A DNA stretch of 23,964 bases, taken from an uncultured Clostridia bacterium (lineage in GTDB: Bacteria; Bacillota; Clostridia; Peptostreptococcales; Anaerovoracaceae). Made by a program: the position numbers and the translations under genes. Under the pieces are notes generated by a model. It had not been told where the DNA came from. It worked only from the letters and a program-made list of their open reading frames with translations, and did no database searches. Location of the stretch: positions 1 to 23,964 of the forward strand of contig CAKQXD010000015.1 in assembly GCA_934281605.1 (NCBI GenBank), read 5' to 3'. Numbering within the stretch: the first letter of the stretch is position 1; each line of letters opens with the position of its first letter. Below, piece by piece: positions 1 to 7,332 of this stretch.

Positions 1-239
1 TGCGCATAGTGTCTGTTTGGAGTTTCATATTCTACGTGCGCAGTTGCGATCGTGATTCCTCTTTCTTTTTCTTCCGGTGCCTTGTCGATCTGGTCGAATG
101 CTACCTTTTCTCCAAGTCCGTATCTCTTCTGCAGTGTTGTTGTGATCGCTGCAGTCAGAGTTGTCTTACCGTGGTCTACGTGACCAATGGTTCCGATATT
201 GATATGCGGCTTTGTTCTTTCAAATTTCTGTTTTGCCAT
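1..239 (-). CDS. tuf: Elongation factor Tu, N-terminal part (cut by window edge)
   Basis: EF-Tu is the GTPase that delivers aminoacyl-tRNA to the ribosome. Only the first 79 codons are in the window; the rest lies beyond position 1. The visible protein starts MAKQKFERTKPHINIGTIGH and has the GTP-binding P-loop GHVDHGKT at residues 19-26 and the switch I segment around RGITI. The ATG at 237-239 is preceded by AAAGGAG with good spacing. It is the last visible gene of the str operon, 83 bases after fusA, and a hairpin lies in that gap. Near-identity to EF-Tu sequences generally makes this call very safe. Whether it is the only tuf copy in the genome cannot be seen. Confidence 0.98.
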   Translation of the reverse strand, partial: MAKQKFERTKPHINIGTIGHVDHGKTTLTAAITTTLQKRYGLGEKVAFDQIDKAPEEKERGITIATAHVEYETPNRHYA

Positions 240-258
240 TTGTGTTCTCCTTTCATCC

Positions 259-279
259 AAATCCGTTTCATGCGGATTT
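259..279 (-). promoter_or_regulatory. Hairpin in the fusA-tuf spacer, just upstream of the tuf ribosome binding site
   Basis: In the minus-strand transcript AAAUCCG pairs with CGGAUUU around a 7-base loop. The stem ends a few bases before the tuf AAAGGAG. No U-run follows, so it is not an intrinsic terminator. It could be an RNA processing or stability element that lets tuf be expressed more than fusA; this role is inference. Confidence 0.45.
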
Positions 280-322
280 TAACATTTTCTTTCTTACGCT
301 ATGCGTATTGATTAAAAAGGAT

Positions 323-2389
323 TTATTTGTTAATCGATTCAAGCAGGCTGTCTGGTAATTTTTCGAAGTGATCGAACTGCATTACATAAACACCTCTGCC
401 CTGTGTCTTAGAACGCAGATCCGTAGCGTAACCGAACATTTCGGAAAGAGGTACATATCCTCTTACTGCTACTGCACCGTTGTTCATGTCGGATCCTTCG
501 ATTCTGCCTCTTCTCGAACTGATGTCGCCGATTACATCACCCATGTATTCTTCTGGAACAGTAACCTCAACCTTGAAGATCGGTTCGAGCAGTACCGGCT
601 TAGCCTTCTTAGCGGCTTCCCTGAACGCCATGGATGCTGCGATCTTAAACGCCATTTCAGAGGAGTCGACTTCGTGGTAAGAACCATCGTACAGTTCTAC
701 GCCAACATCTACAACCTGGTATCCCGCAACCGGACCAGTCTGCATAGCTTCCTTGATTCCTTCTTCAATCTTCGGAATGTATTCCTTAGGAATAGCACCA
801 CCGACGATAGAGTTCTTGAATTCGAAACCTTCTCCCGGTTCTCTCGGATAAACCTTGATCTTTACATGACCGTACTGACCACGACCACCCGACTGCTTTG
901 CATACTTGTGATCCACGTCTGCCGGTGCTGTAATCGTTTCCTTGTAGGAAACCTGCGGCTTACCAACGTTTGCTTCTACCTTAAATTCTCTTAAAAGTCT
1001 GTCTACGATGATTTCCAGATGAAGTTCACCCATACCTGCGATGATCGTCTGTCCGGTATCTTCGTTTGTATATGTCTTGAAAGTAGGGTCCTCTTCTGCC
1101 AGTTTTGCCAGAGCGATACCCATCTTTTCCTGACCTGCCTTTGTTTTCGGCTCGATAGCGATTTCGATAACCGGATCCGGGAATTCCATGGATTCCAGAA
1201 TGATCTCGTGCTTTTCGTCACACAGAGTATCACCAGTTGTCGTTACTTTCAGACCTACTGCAGCAGCAATATCACCGGAGTATACCTTTTCGATATCCTC
1301 TCTCTTGTTCGCATGCATCTGCAGGATACGTCCCACTCTTTCCTTCTTGCCCTTAGTGGAGTTGTAAACATAGGAACCAGAGTCCAGCGTTCCGGAATAA
1401 ACCCGGAAGAATGCCAGTTTACCAACGTAAGGGTCAGCCATGATCTTGAATGCCAGAGCGGAGAACGGACCATTATCATCTGCCGGTCTTTCTTCTTCCT
1501 CTTCCGTATCAGGAACAATGCCCTTGATCGGCGGAATATCAACAGGAGACGGCATATAGTCGATGACAGCGTCCAGCATCAGCTGTACACCCTTGTTTCT
1601 ATATGCGGATCCACAAGTTACAGGAATCATTTCACCTGCAATCGTTGCTGTACGGATTACCTTCTTGATCTCAGCCTTCGTGATTTCTTCACCTTCCAGG
1701 AACTTCATCATCAGTTCTTCATCTGCTTCCGCAACAGATTCCAGAAGTTTTTCTCTCCACTCGTCAGCCAGATCTTTCAGATCCTCTGGAATATCAGTCA
1801 TCTCATATTCCTTACCAAGGTCATCCTTGTAAATCTCTGCTTTCATTTCTACTAAGTCAATAATCCCTACAAAAGAGTCTTCTTTACCAATCGGCAGCTG
1901 GATAGGTACTGCATTTGCTTTCAGTCTTTCCTCTACCATCTTAACGACTCTGTAAAAGTCTGCACCCAGGATGTCCATCTTATTTACAAAGATCATCCGT
2001 GGAACACCGTATTTCTCAGCCTGTCTCCATACAGTTTCAGACTGCGGTTCAACGCCGCCCTTTGCACAGAGGACAGTAACTGCACCGTCCAGTACTCTCA
2101 GCGAACGTTCTACTTCAACTGTGAAGTCTACGTGTCCCGGTGTATCGATAATATTGATTCTGGTGTCTTTCCATTGAGCTGTAGTAGCAGCAGAGGTAAT
2201 AGTGATACCACGTTCCTGTTCCTGTTCCATCCAGTCCATAGTAGCGGCACCTTCATGGGTTTCGCCGAGCTTATGAGTTCTGCCTGTGTAGAACAGAATT
2301 CTTTCCGTAGTTGTCGTTTTTCCGGCATCGATATGTGCCATTATGCCAATGTTTCTAGTCTTTTCTAACGGAAAACTTCTCTTTGCCAT
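323..2389 (-). CDS. fusA: Elongation factor G
   Basis: EF-G is the GTPase that drives translocation of tRNA and mRNA on the ribosome and, with RRF, ribosome recycling. The 688-residue product is the usual full length. GTP-binding motifs are AHIDAGKT at residues 18-25, DTPGH at 82-86 and NKMD at 136-139, followed by domains II to V; the QSGGRGQYGHV segment of domain IV is present. The residues after NKMD (ILGADF) are of the kind I associate with Clostridia. ATG at 2387-2389 is preceded by AAAGGAGG. It follows rpsG by 64 bases and precedes tuf by 83 bases, the standard str operon order. Nothing suggests a second-copy or resistance-type EF-G. Confidence 0.98.
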   Translation of the reverse strand: MAKRSFPLEKTRNIGIMAHIDAGKTTTTERILFYTGRTHKLGETHEGAATMDWMEQEQERGITITSAATTAQWKDTRINIIDTPGHVDFTVEVERSLRVLDGAVTVLCAKGGVEPQSETVWRQAEKYGVPRMIFVNKMDILGADFYRVVKMVEERLKANAVPIQLPIGKEDSFVGIIDLVEMKAEIYKDDLGKEYEMTDIPEDLKDLADEWREKLLESVAEADEELMMKFLEGEEITKAEIKKVIRTATIAGEMIPVTCGSAYRNKGVQLMLDAVIDYMPSPVDIPPIKGIVPDTEEEEERPADDNGPFSALAFKIMADPYVGKLAFFRVYSGTLDSGSYVYNSTKGKKERVGRILQMHANKREDIEKVYSGDIAAAVGLKVTTTGDTLCDEKHEIILESMEFPDPVIEIAIEPKTKAGQEKMGIALAKLAEEDPTFKTYTNEDTGQTIIAGMGELHLEIIVDRLLREFKVEANVGKPQVSYKETITAPADVDHKYAKQSGGRGQYGHVKIKVYPREPGEGFEFKNSIVGGAIPKEYIPKIEEGIKEAMQTGPVAGYQVVDVGVELYDGSYHEVDSSEMAFKIAASMAFREAAKKAKPVLLEPIFKVEVTVPEEYMGDVIGDISSRRGRIEGSDMNNGAVAVRGYVPLSEMFGYATDLRSKTQGRGVYVMQFDHFEKLPDSLLESINK

Positions 2390-2425
2390 ATTATCCTCCT
2401 TTCTGCTTAAAAAACCTGTCGTGTT

Positions 2426-2454
2426 ATCCGGTGATGCAAAGCATCACACCGGAT
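2426..2454 (-). promoter_or_regulatory. Strong hairpin at the rpsG stop codon, in the rpsG-fusA spacer
   Basis: In the transcript AUCCGG pairs with CCGGAU and UGAUGC pairs with GCAUCA, with a 2-base bulge and a UUU loop. The 5' arm touches the rpsG stop codon. A run of six U comes about 10 bases later, too far for a standard intrinsic terminator. It may be a processing site, a leaky attenuator, or a translational coupling element between rpsG and fusA. Confidence 0.5.
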
Positions 2455-2924
2455 TACCAACGATAGTGTGCAAAAGCCTTGTTGGCTTCTGCCATCTTGT
2501 GCGTATCTTCCTTTTTCTTCACAGATGCACCAGTGTTGTTTGCTGCATCGATCAGTTCTTTTGCCAGTCTGTCAGACATGGTCTTTTCGCCTCTTGCTCT
2601 TGTGTACTTAGTCAGCCATCTCAGTCCCAGAGTCTGACGTCTGTCAGCTCTTACTTCGATAGGAACCTGGTAGTTAGCACCACCAACACGTCTGGCCTTT
2701 ACTTCGAGAACAGGCATAATGTTGTTCATAGCCTTTTCGAATACTTCCAGAGGCTCCTCTCCAGTCGTTTCCTTCACCTTATCGAAAGCGTCATAAACGA
2801 TCTTCTGAGCAACTCCCTTTTTTCCATCCAGCATAACGCTGTTGATGAGCTTTGCAACAACAACACTTCCGTATACCGGATCTGGAAGCACTTCGCGTTT
2901 AGGTATATTTCCTTTTCTTGGCAC
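2454..2924 (-). CDS. rpsG: 30S ribosomal protein S7
   Basis: S7 binds the 3' domain of 16S rRNA, starts assembly of the 30S head and lies near the exit site. The 156-residue product has the family start MPRKGNIPKREVL and the family end AHYRW, and is the usual length. The start codon is GTG (2922-2924), chosen because GGAGG lies eight bases upstream and the family N-terminus begins there. It sits between rpsL (147-base gap holding a hairpin) and fusA. In E. coli S7 is the repressor of its own operon by binding the rpsL-rpsG spacer; whether the hairpin here plays that part is inference. Confidence 0.98.
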   Translation of the reverse strand: MPRKGNIPKREVLPDPVYGSVVVAKLINSVMLDGKKGVAQKIVYDAFDKVKETTGEEPLEVFEKAMNNIMPVLEVKARRVGGANYQVPIEVRADRRQTLGLRWLTKYTRARGEKTMSDRLAKELIDAANNTGASVKKKEDTHKMAEANKAFAHYRW

Positions 2925-3025
2925 TTCTCTTCCCTCCTTAAACTCTACAGTCGGTACTCGATCGCAATCATCGGAATTTCTTCAGGCGAGCAACACTCGT
3001 CTTACGTCCGATCATTGTCACCGTG

Positions 3026-3055
3026 GTGCTCTTTGAATCTATAGATCAAAGGCAC
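3026..3055 (-). promoter_or_regulatory. Hairpin in the rpsL-rpsG spacer (possible S7 regulatory site)
   Basis: In the transcript GUGC+CUUUGA pairs with UCAAAG+GCAC, with one bulged A and a loop of about 9 bases. It begins 17 bases after the rpsL stop codon. The spacer is 147 bases, long for ribosomal genes. E. coli S7 is known to bind the equivalent spacer, so an autoregulatory role is plausible but I see no detailed match to that site. Confidence 0.4.
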
Positions 3056-3071
3056 TTCAAATTACCGATTA

Positions 3072-3485
3072 CTACTTCTTAGGTCTCTTAGCTCCGTACT
3101 TGGATCTAGCCTGTTTTCTGTCTGCAACACCAGCGGTGTCCAGTGTTCCTCTTACGATGTGATATCTTACACCTGGCAGGTCCTTAACTCTTCCGCCTCT
3201 GATGAGTACAACACTGTGCTCCTGGAGGTTATGTCCAATTCCAGGGATATATGCTGTAACTTCGATACCGTTCGTAAGGCGAACTCTCGCAACTTTTCTT
3301 AAAGCGGAGTTAGGCTTTTTCGGAGTCACTGTCTTTACAGAAGTGCATACGCCTCTTTTCTGCGGCGAATTTACGTCTGTAGCAACTCTTCTGAGGGAAT
3401 TCATTCCCTTGCCAAGAGCTGGTGCAGTAGACTTCTTTTCACTGCTTGTTCTGCCCTGACGTACTAATTGGTTAATTGTAGGCAT
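3072..3485 (-). CDS. rpsL: 30S ribosomal protein S12
   Basis: S12 lies at the decoding centre of the 30S subunit and helps set translational accuracy. The product is 137 residues and starts MPTINQLVRQGR, the usual family start. I chose ATG at 3483-3485, preceded by AAAGGAG; the frame stays open upstream but that extra sequence lies in the leader and is not family sequence. Loops tied to streptomycin response (TPKKPNSALRK and GRVKDLPGVRYH) are wild type, so no S12-based resistance is seen. It is the first gene of the str operon, with its own strong promoter and a leader hairpin. Confidence 0.98.
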   Translation of the reverse strand: MPTINQLVRQGRTSSEKKSTAPALGKGMNSLRRVATDVNSPQKRGVCTSVKTVTPKKPNSALRKVARVRLTNGIEVTAYIPGIGHNLQEHSVVLIRGGRVKDLPGVRYHIVRGTLDTAGVADRKQARSKYGAKRPKK

Positions 3486-3516
3486 CCTTTTTCTCCTTTC
3501 TTTGGTATATAAATAA

Positions 3517-3554
3517 TTGTCAGCCCCAAGCCTAATACAGCTCAGAGCCGACAA
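3517..3554 (-). promoter_or_regulatory. Long leader hairpin at the 5' end of the rpsL transcript
   Basis: In RNA the two 15-base arms (UUGUCGGCUCUGAGC and GCUUGGGGCUGACAA) pair without mismatch if G-U pairs are allowed, around an 8-base loop. Because the -10 box ends at 3557, transcription should start at about 3549-3552. The hairpin would then form the very 5' end of the mRNA, with its outermost pairs perhaps missing. A 5'-terminal stem often stabilises mRNA. It is followed by an AU-rich stretch and not a clean U-run, so a terminator role is less likely. Confidence 0.6.
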
Positions 3555-3556
3555 CT

Positions 3557-3586
3557 ATTGTATCATGTTATGAATTGTTATGTCAA
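3557..3586 (-). promoter_or_regulatory. Sigma-A promoter of the str operon (rpsL-rpsG-fusA-tuf)
   Basis: Minus strand: -35 TTGACA at 3581-3586, 18 bases, -10 TACAAT at 3557-3562. The -35 is a perfect consensus and the -10 is one base off. It lies 31 bases after the rpoC stop codon. I see no intrinsic terminator between rpoC and rpsL, so the str genes probably receive both their own initiation and read-through from rpoC. Confidence 0.85.
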
Positions 3587-3616
3587 TATAATTTACTCAG
3601 GTTTTATGTTGCAGGA

Positions 3617-6600
3617 TTACTCCAGCTCCACAATATCCGAAGTGTCTGCATCAGCCGCATACTCTTCTGCCGCTGCCAGATCATCGCCCGTTCCCATAGC
3701 AGGAACGATATCATCCAGATCTTCTTCCAGTTCAGCCTCCAGATCCATCTCACGCTGCATTTCCTTATACGCTTCGATGAGTGCTGTATTTACACCGTAG
3801 TCCAGATCGATGGACCGATACTTCTTCATTCCAGTACCAGCCGGGATCAGCTTACCGATGATAACGTTTTCCTTCAGACCCTGCAGCGTGTCATTCTTGC
3901 CCTTGATTGCCGCATCGGTCAGGACTCTCGTCGTTTCCTGGAAAGATGCTGCCGACAGGAAGGAGTTAGTTGCCAGAGAAGCCTTTGTAATACCCAGAAG
4001 GATATGCTCTGCTTCCGCCGGTCTGCCGCCTGCCGCTACCGCCGCTTCGTTTGCCTCTTCGATTTCCACCTTGCTGTACTGACCGCCCGGCAGAAGTTCT
4101 GTATCTCCCGGATCGTTGACCTTCAGCTTGGAAAGCATCTGACTTACGATAACTTCCACGTGCTTGTCGTTGATATCTACACCCTGCTGCTTATATACAC
4201 GCTGTACTTCCTTCAGCAAGTACTGGTAAACACCTTCTACACCGTTGAGTCTCAGGATATCCTTCGGATCCAGCGGACCTCTTGTGATATTGTCTCCTGC
4301 CAGAACGTATTCGCCTTCAGAAACACAGATTCTTGCTCCATAAGGAATTTCGTAAACACGTTCTTCTTCGCCTCTTACCTTGACCTTGGTCTTATTGTCC
4401 ATGGTCGGTTCGATGGATACGACCGTACCGTCTGCTTCGCAGATCACTGCAAGACCCTTAGGCTTTCTAGCTTCGAACAGTTCCTCAACTCTTGGAAGAC
4501 CGTGTGTGATATCGGATCCCGCAACACCGCCGGTATGGAATGTTCTCATGGTCAGCTGTGTACCCGGTTCTCCGATGGACTGTGCCGCCGTGATACCAAC
4601 CGCTTCTCCAATGTTCACGCCTTCGCCTGTTGCCAGGTTTCGACCATAACACTTCGCGCAAACACCTGTCTTGCTGTGGCATGTCATAACCGAACGAATC
4701 GCAACGGATTCAATTCCAGCTTCCTCAATGCGGTGTGCCACATCTTCGGAAATCTCACAGTCCTGCTCTACCAGTATTTCTCCAGTCTGAGGATCTGTAA
4801 TATCTGTCAGCGCCGTTCTTCCTACAATACGGTCTTTCAGCTTTTCAATAACTTCTTTTCCGTCCGTGAATGCCTTTACTTCGATACCTTCATTGGTTCC
4901 GCAGTCGTCCTCACGCACGATCACGTTATGGGAAACGTCAACCAGTCTTCTTGTCAGGTAACCGGAGTCGGCTGTACGCAGCGCGGTATCGGCCAGACCC
5001 TTTCTTGCACCGTTGGTGGAAATGAAGTATTCCAGTACGGACAGACCTTCACGGAAGTTTGCCTTGATCGGGATCTCGATGGTCTTACCTGTCGCGTTTG
5101 CCATCAGACCACGCATACCTCCGATCTGACGGATCTGGTTCTTACTGCCTCGAGCTCCGGAGTGAGCCATGATGAACAGGTTGTTGAGGGAATCCAGGGA
5201 GTCCATCAGAGCGTCTGCTACATCATCTGTCGTCTTGTTCCAGATCTCGATAACCTTTTCGTAACGTTCCTTATCAGAAACGAGACCGCGTCTGTAAGCC
5301 TTTTCATATTTTTCTACCAGCTGTTCTGATTCATCGATGATAGCAGCCTTTGCTTCCGGGATCTCCATATCAGAGATACTGATAGTGATCGCTGCGATCG
5401 TGGAGTAATGATACCCCATATCCTTAATGTAGTCCAGCATGATAGCAGTTTCTGTATTACCATGGACACGATAGCATCTGTCGATGATCTGCCCCAGTTT
5501 TTTCTTGTCGCAGAGGAAGTCGATTTCCAGGGAATACGGATCGTTTTCACGATCTTCTACATAACCCAGATCCTGCGGAATCTTCTGGTTGAAGATGAAT
5601 CGTCCAACGGTAGATTCCACCAGCTTACCTCTTTCATCGTCTTCGCCGGCATACATACGAACTTTAACTCTGGCGTGCAAGCCAACCATGTGAGTCTGAT
5701 ATGCCATGAGCATTTCGGACATGTCAGTAAATACTTTACCGTCGCCCTTCTCTGCATCGGAATTTCTTCTGCCTTCTTCCTGTCCCGGATGAGTCAGGTA
5801 GTAGCTTCCCAGGATCATATCCTGCGTCGGCGTCGTAATCGGTGATCCGTCCTTCGGCGCCAGGATATTGTTTACGGAAAGCATCAGGAATCTTGCTTCT
5901 GCCTGCGCTTCTACAGAAAGTGGTACGTGTACCGCCATCTGGTCTCCGTCAAAGTCAGCGTTGAATGCCGTACATGCCAGCGGGTGAAGCTTGATTGCCT
6001 TCCCCTCTACAAGAACAGGTTCAAACGCCTGGATACCCAGTCTATGCAGGGTCGGGGCACGGTTCAGCATAACCGGATGATCCTTGATTACGCCTTCCAG
6101 CACATCCCATACCTCAGGACGCACCTTTTCGACCATTCTCTTAGCACTCTTGATGTTGTGCGCGTTTCCGTTCTCAACCAGTTTTTTCATGATGAAAGGT
6201 TTGAAGAGTTCCAGCGCCATCTTCTTAGGAAGCCCACACTGATAGAATCTCAGTTCCGGACCTACTACGATAACGGAACGACCGGAGTAGTCAACACGCT
6301 TACCCAGCAGGTTCTGACGGAATCTTCCCTGCTTACCTTTCAGCATATCAGACAGAGATTTCAGCGGTCTGGATCCCGGTCCTGTTACCGGTCTTCCTCT
6401 TCTGCCGTTATCGATGAGCGCATCAACTGCTTCCTGCAGCATACGCTTTTCGTTTCTTACAATGATATCCGGGGCGCTCAGCTCCAGTAGTCTGTTCAAT
6501 CTGTTGTTTCTGTTGATAACACGTCTGTACAGATCGTTCAGGTCGGACGTTGCGAATCTACCTCCATCCAGCTGTACCATAGGACGCAGATCCGGTGGAA

Positions 6601-7315
6601 TTACCGGGATCACATCCAGGATCATCCACTCCGGTCTGTTGCCGGAAGTACGCAGTGCTTCTACGACTTCCAGTCTTCTAACGATACGGATCTTTTTCTG
6701 ACCCGTTGCAGTTGTCAGCTTTGACTTCAGATCCTGGGACAGCTCCTCCAGATCGATCTGCGTCAGCAGTTCCTTGATCGCTTCCGCTCCCATGCCTGCC
6801 TTGAACTTGTTGGCAGGATTATCCTTCGCTTCACGATACTGATTTTCTGTCAGGATCTCTTTATATGCAAATTCTGTATTTCCCGGATCCGTTACGATAA
6901 AGTTCGCAAAATACAGAACCTTTTCCAGTGTTCTCGGGGAAATATCCAGCACCAGCCCCATACGGGACGGAATTCCCTTGAAATACCAGATATGAGATAC
7001 CGGAGAAGCCAGCTTGATGTGGCCCATCCGTTCTCTTCTTACTTTTGCCTTTGTAACTTCTACACCGCACTTGTCGCACACGATACCCTTATAACGGATT
7101 CTCTTGTACTTACCGCAGTGACACTCCCAGTCCTTTGTTGGTCCGAAGATCCGTTCACAGTACAAACCGTCTTTTTCCGGCTTCAAAGTTCTGTAGTTGA
7201 TCGTCTCAGGTTTGGTAACCTCTCCATGAGACCAGCTCAGGATCTTTTCTGTCGATGCCAGCCCGATCTGCAGGGACTCAAAATTATTCAATTCATAATT
7301 GTTGTTATCGTTCAT
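3617..7315 (-). CDS. rpoC: DNA-directed RNA polymerase subunit beta'
   Basis: Beta' forms the catalytic centre of RNA polymerase with beta. The product is 1232 residues, normal for Firmicutes. The N-terminal zinc site is C65, C67, C80, C83; the magnesium-binding motif NADFDGDQM is at residues 452-460 with D454, D456 and D458; the second zinc site near the C-terminus includes CHSKTGVCAKC. The last 50 residues are acidic. ATG at 7313-7315 starts 17 bases after the rpoB stop, preceded by a purine-rich AAGGGGAAG, so the two genes are co-transcribed and probably coupled. Long open frames on the opposite strand inside this gene are shadows. Confidence 0.99.
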   Translation of the reverse strand: MNDNNNYELNNFESLQIGLASTEKILSWSHGEVTKPETINYRTLKPEKDGLYCERIFGPTKDWECHCGKYKRIRYKGIVCDKCGVEVTKAKVRRERMGHIKLASPVSHIWYFKGIPSRMGLVLDISPRTLEKVLYFANFIVTDPGNTEFAYKEILTENQYREAKDNPANKFKAGMGAEAIKELLTQIDLEELSQDLKSKLTTATGQKKIRIVRRLEVVEALRTSGNRPEWMILDVIPVIPPDLRPMVQLDGGRFATSDLNDLYRRVINRNNRLNRLLELSAPDIIVRNEKRMLQEAVDALIDNGRRGRPVTGPGSRPLKSLSDMLKGKQGRFRQNLLGKRVDYSGRSVIVVGPELRFYQCGLPKKMALELFKPFIMKKLVENGNAHNIKSAKRMVEKVRPEVWDVLEGVIKDHPVMLNRAPTLHRLGIQAFEPVLVEGKAIKLHPLACTAFNADFDGDQMAVHVPLSVEAQAEARFLMLSVNNILAPKDGSPITTPTQDMILGSYYLTHPGQEEGRRNSDAEKGDGKVFTDMSEMLMAYQTHMVGLHARVKVRMYAGEDDERGKLVESTVGRFIFNQKIPQDLGYVEDRENDPYSLEIDFLCDKKKLGQIIDRCYRVHGNTETAIMLDYIKDMGYHYSTIAAITISISDMEIPEAKAAIIDESEQLVEKYEKAYRRGLVSDKERYEKVIEIWNKTTDDVADALMDSLDSLNNLFIMAHSGARGSKNQIRQIGGMRGLMANATGKTIEIPIKANFREGLSVLEYFISTNGARKGLADTALRTADSGYLTRRLVDVSHNVIVREDDCGTNEGIEVKAFTDGKEVIEKLKDRIVGRTALTDITDPQTGEILVEQDCEISEDVAHRIEEAGIESVAIRSVMTCHSKTGVCAKCYGRNLATGEGVNIGEAVGITAAQSIGEPGTQLTMRTFHTGGVAGSDITHGLPRVEELFEARKPKGLAVICEADGTVVSIEPTMDNKTKVKVRGEEERVYEIPYGARICVSEGEYVLAGDNITRGPLDPKDILRLNGVEGVYQYLLKEVQRVYKQQGVDINDKHVEVIVSQMLSKLKVNDPGDTELLPGGQYSKVEIEEANEAAVAAGGRPAEAEHILLGITKASLATNSFLSAASFQETTRVLTDAAIKGKNDTLQGLKENVIIGKLIPAGTGMKKYRSIDLDYGVNTALIEAYKEMQREMDLEAELEEDLDDIVPAMGTGDDLAAAEEYAADADTSDIVELE

Positions 7316-7332
7316 CGGTCACTTCCCCTTTC

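Noticed and set aside
3575..5329. A 584-codon open frame on the plus strand opposite rpoC
   Set aside because: It lies wholly inside rpoC in antisense, has no ribosome binding site worth noting and reads as Cys/Ser/Phe-rich shadow sequence with no family match.
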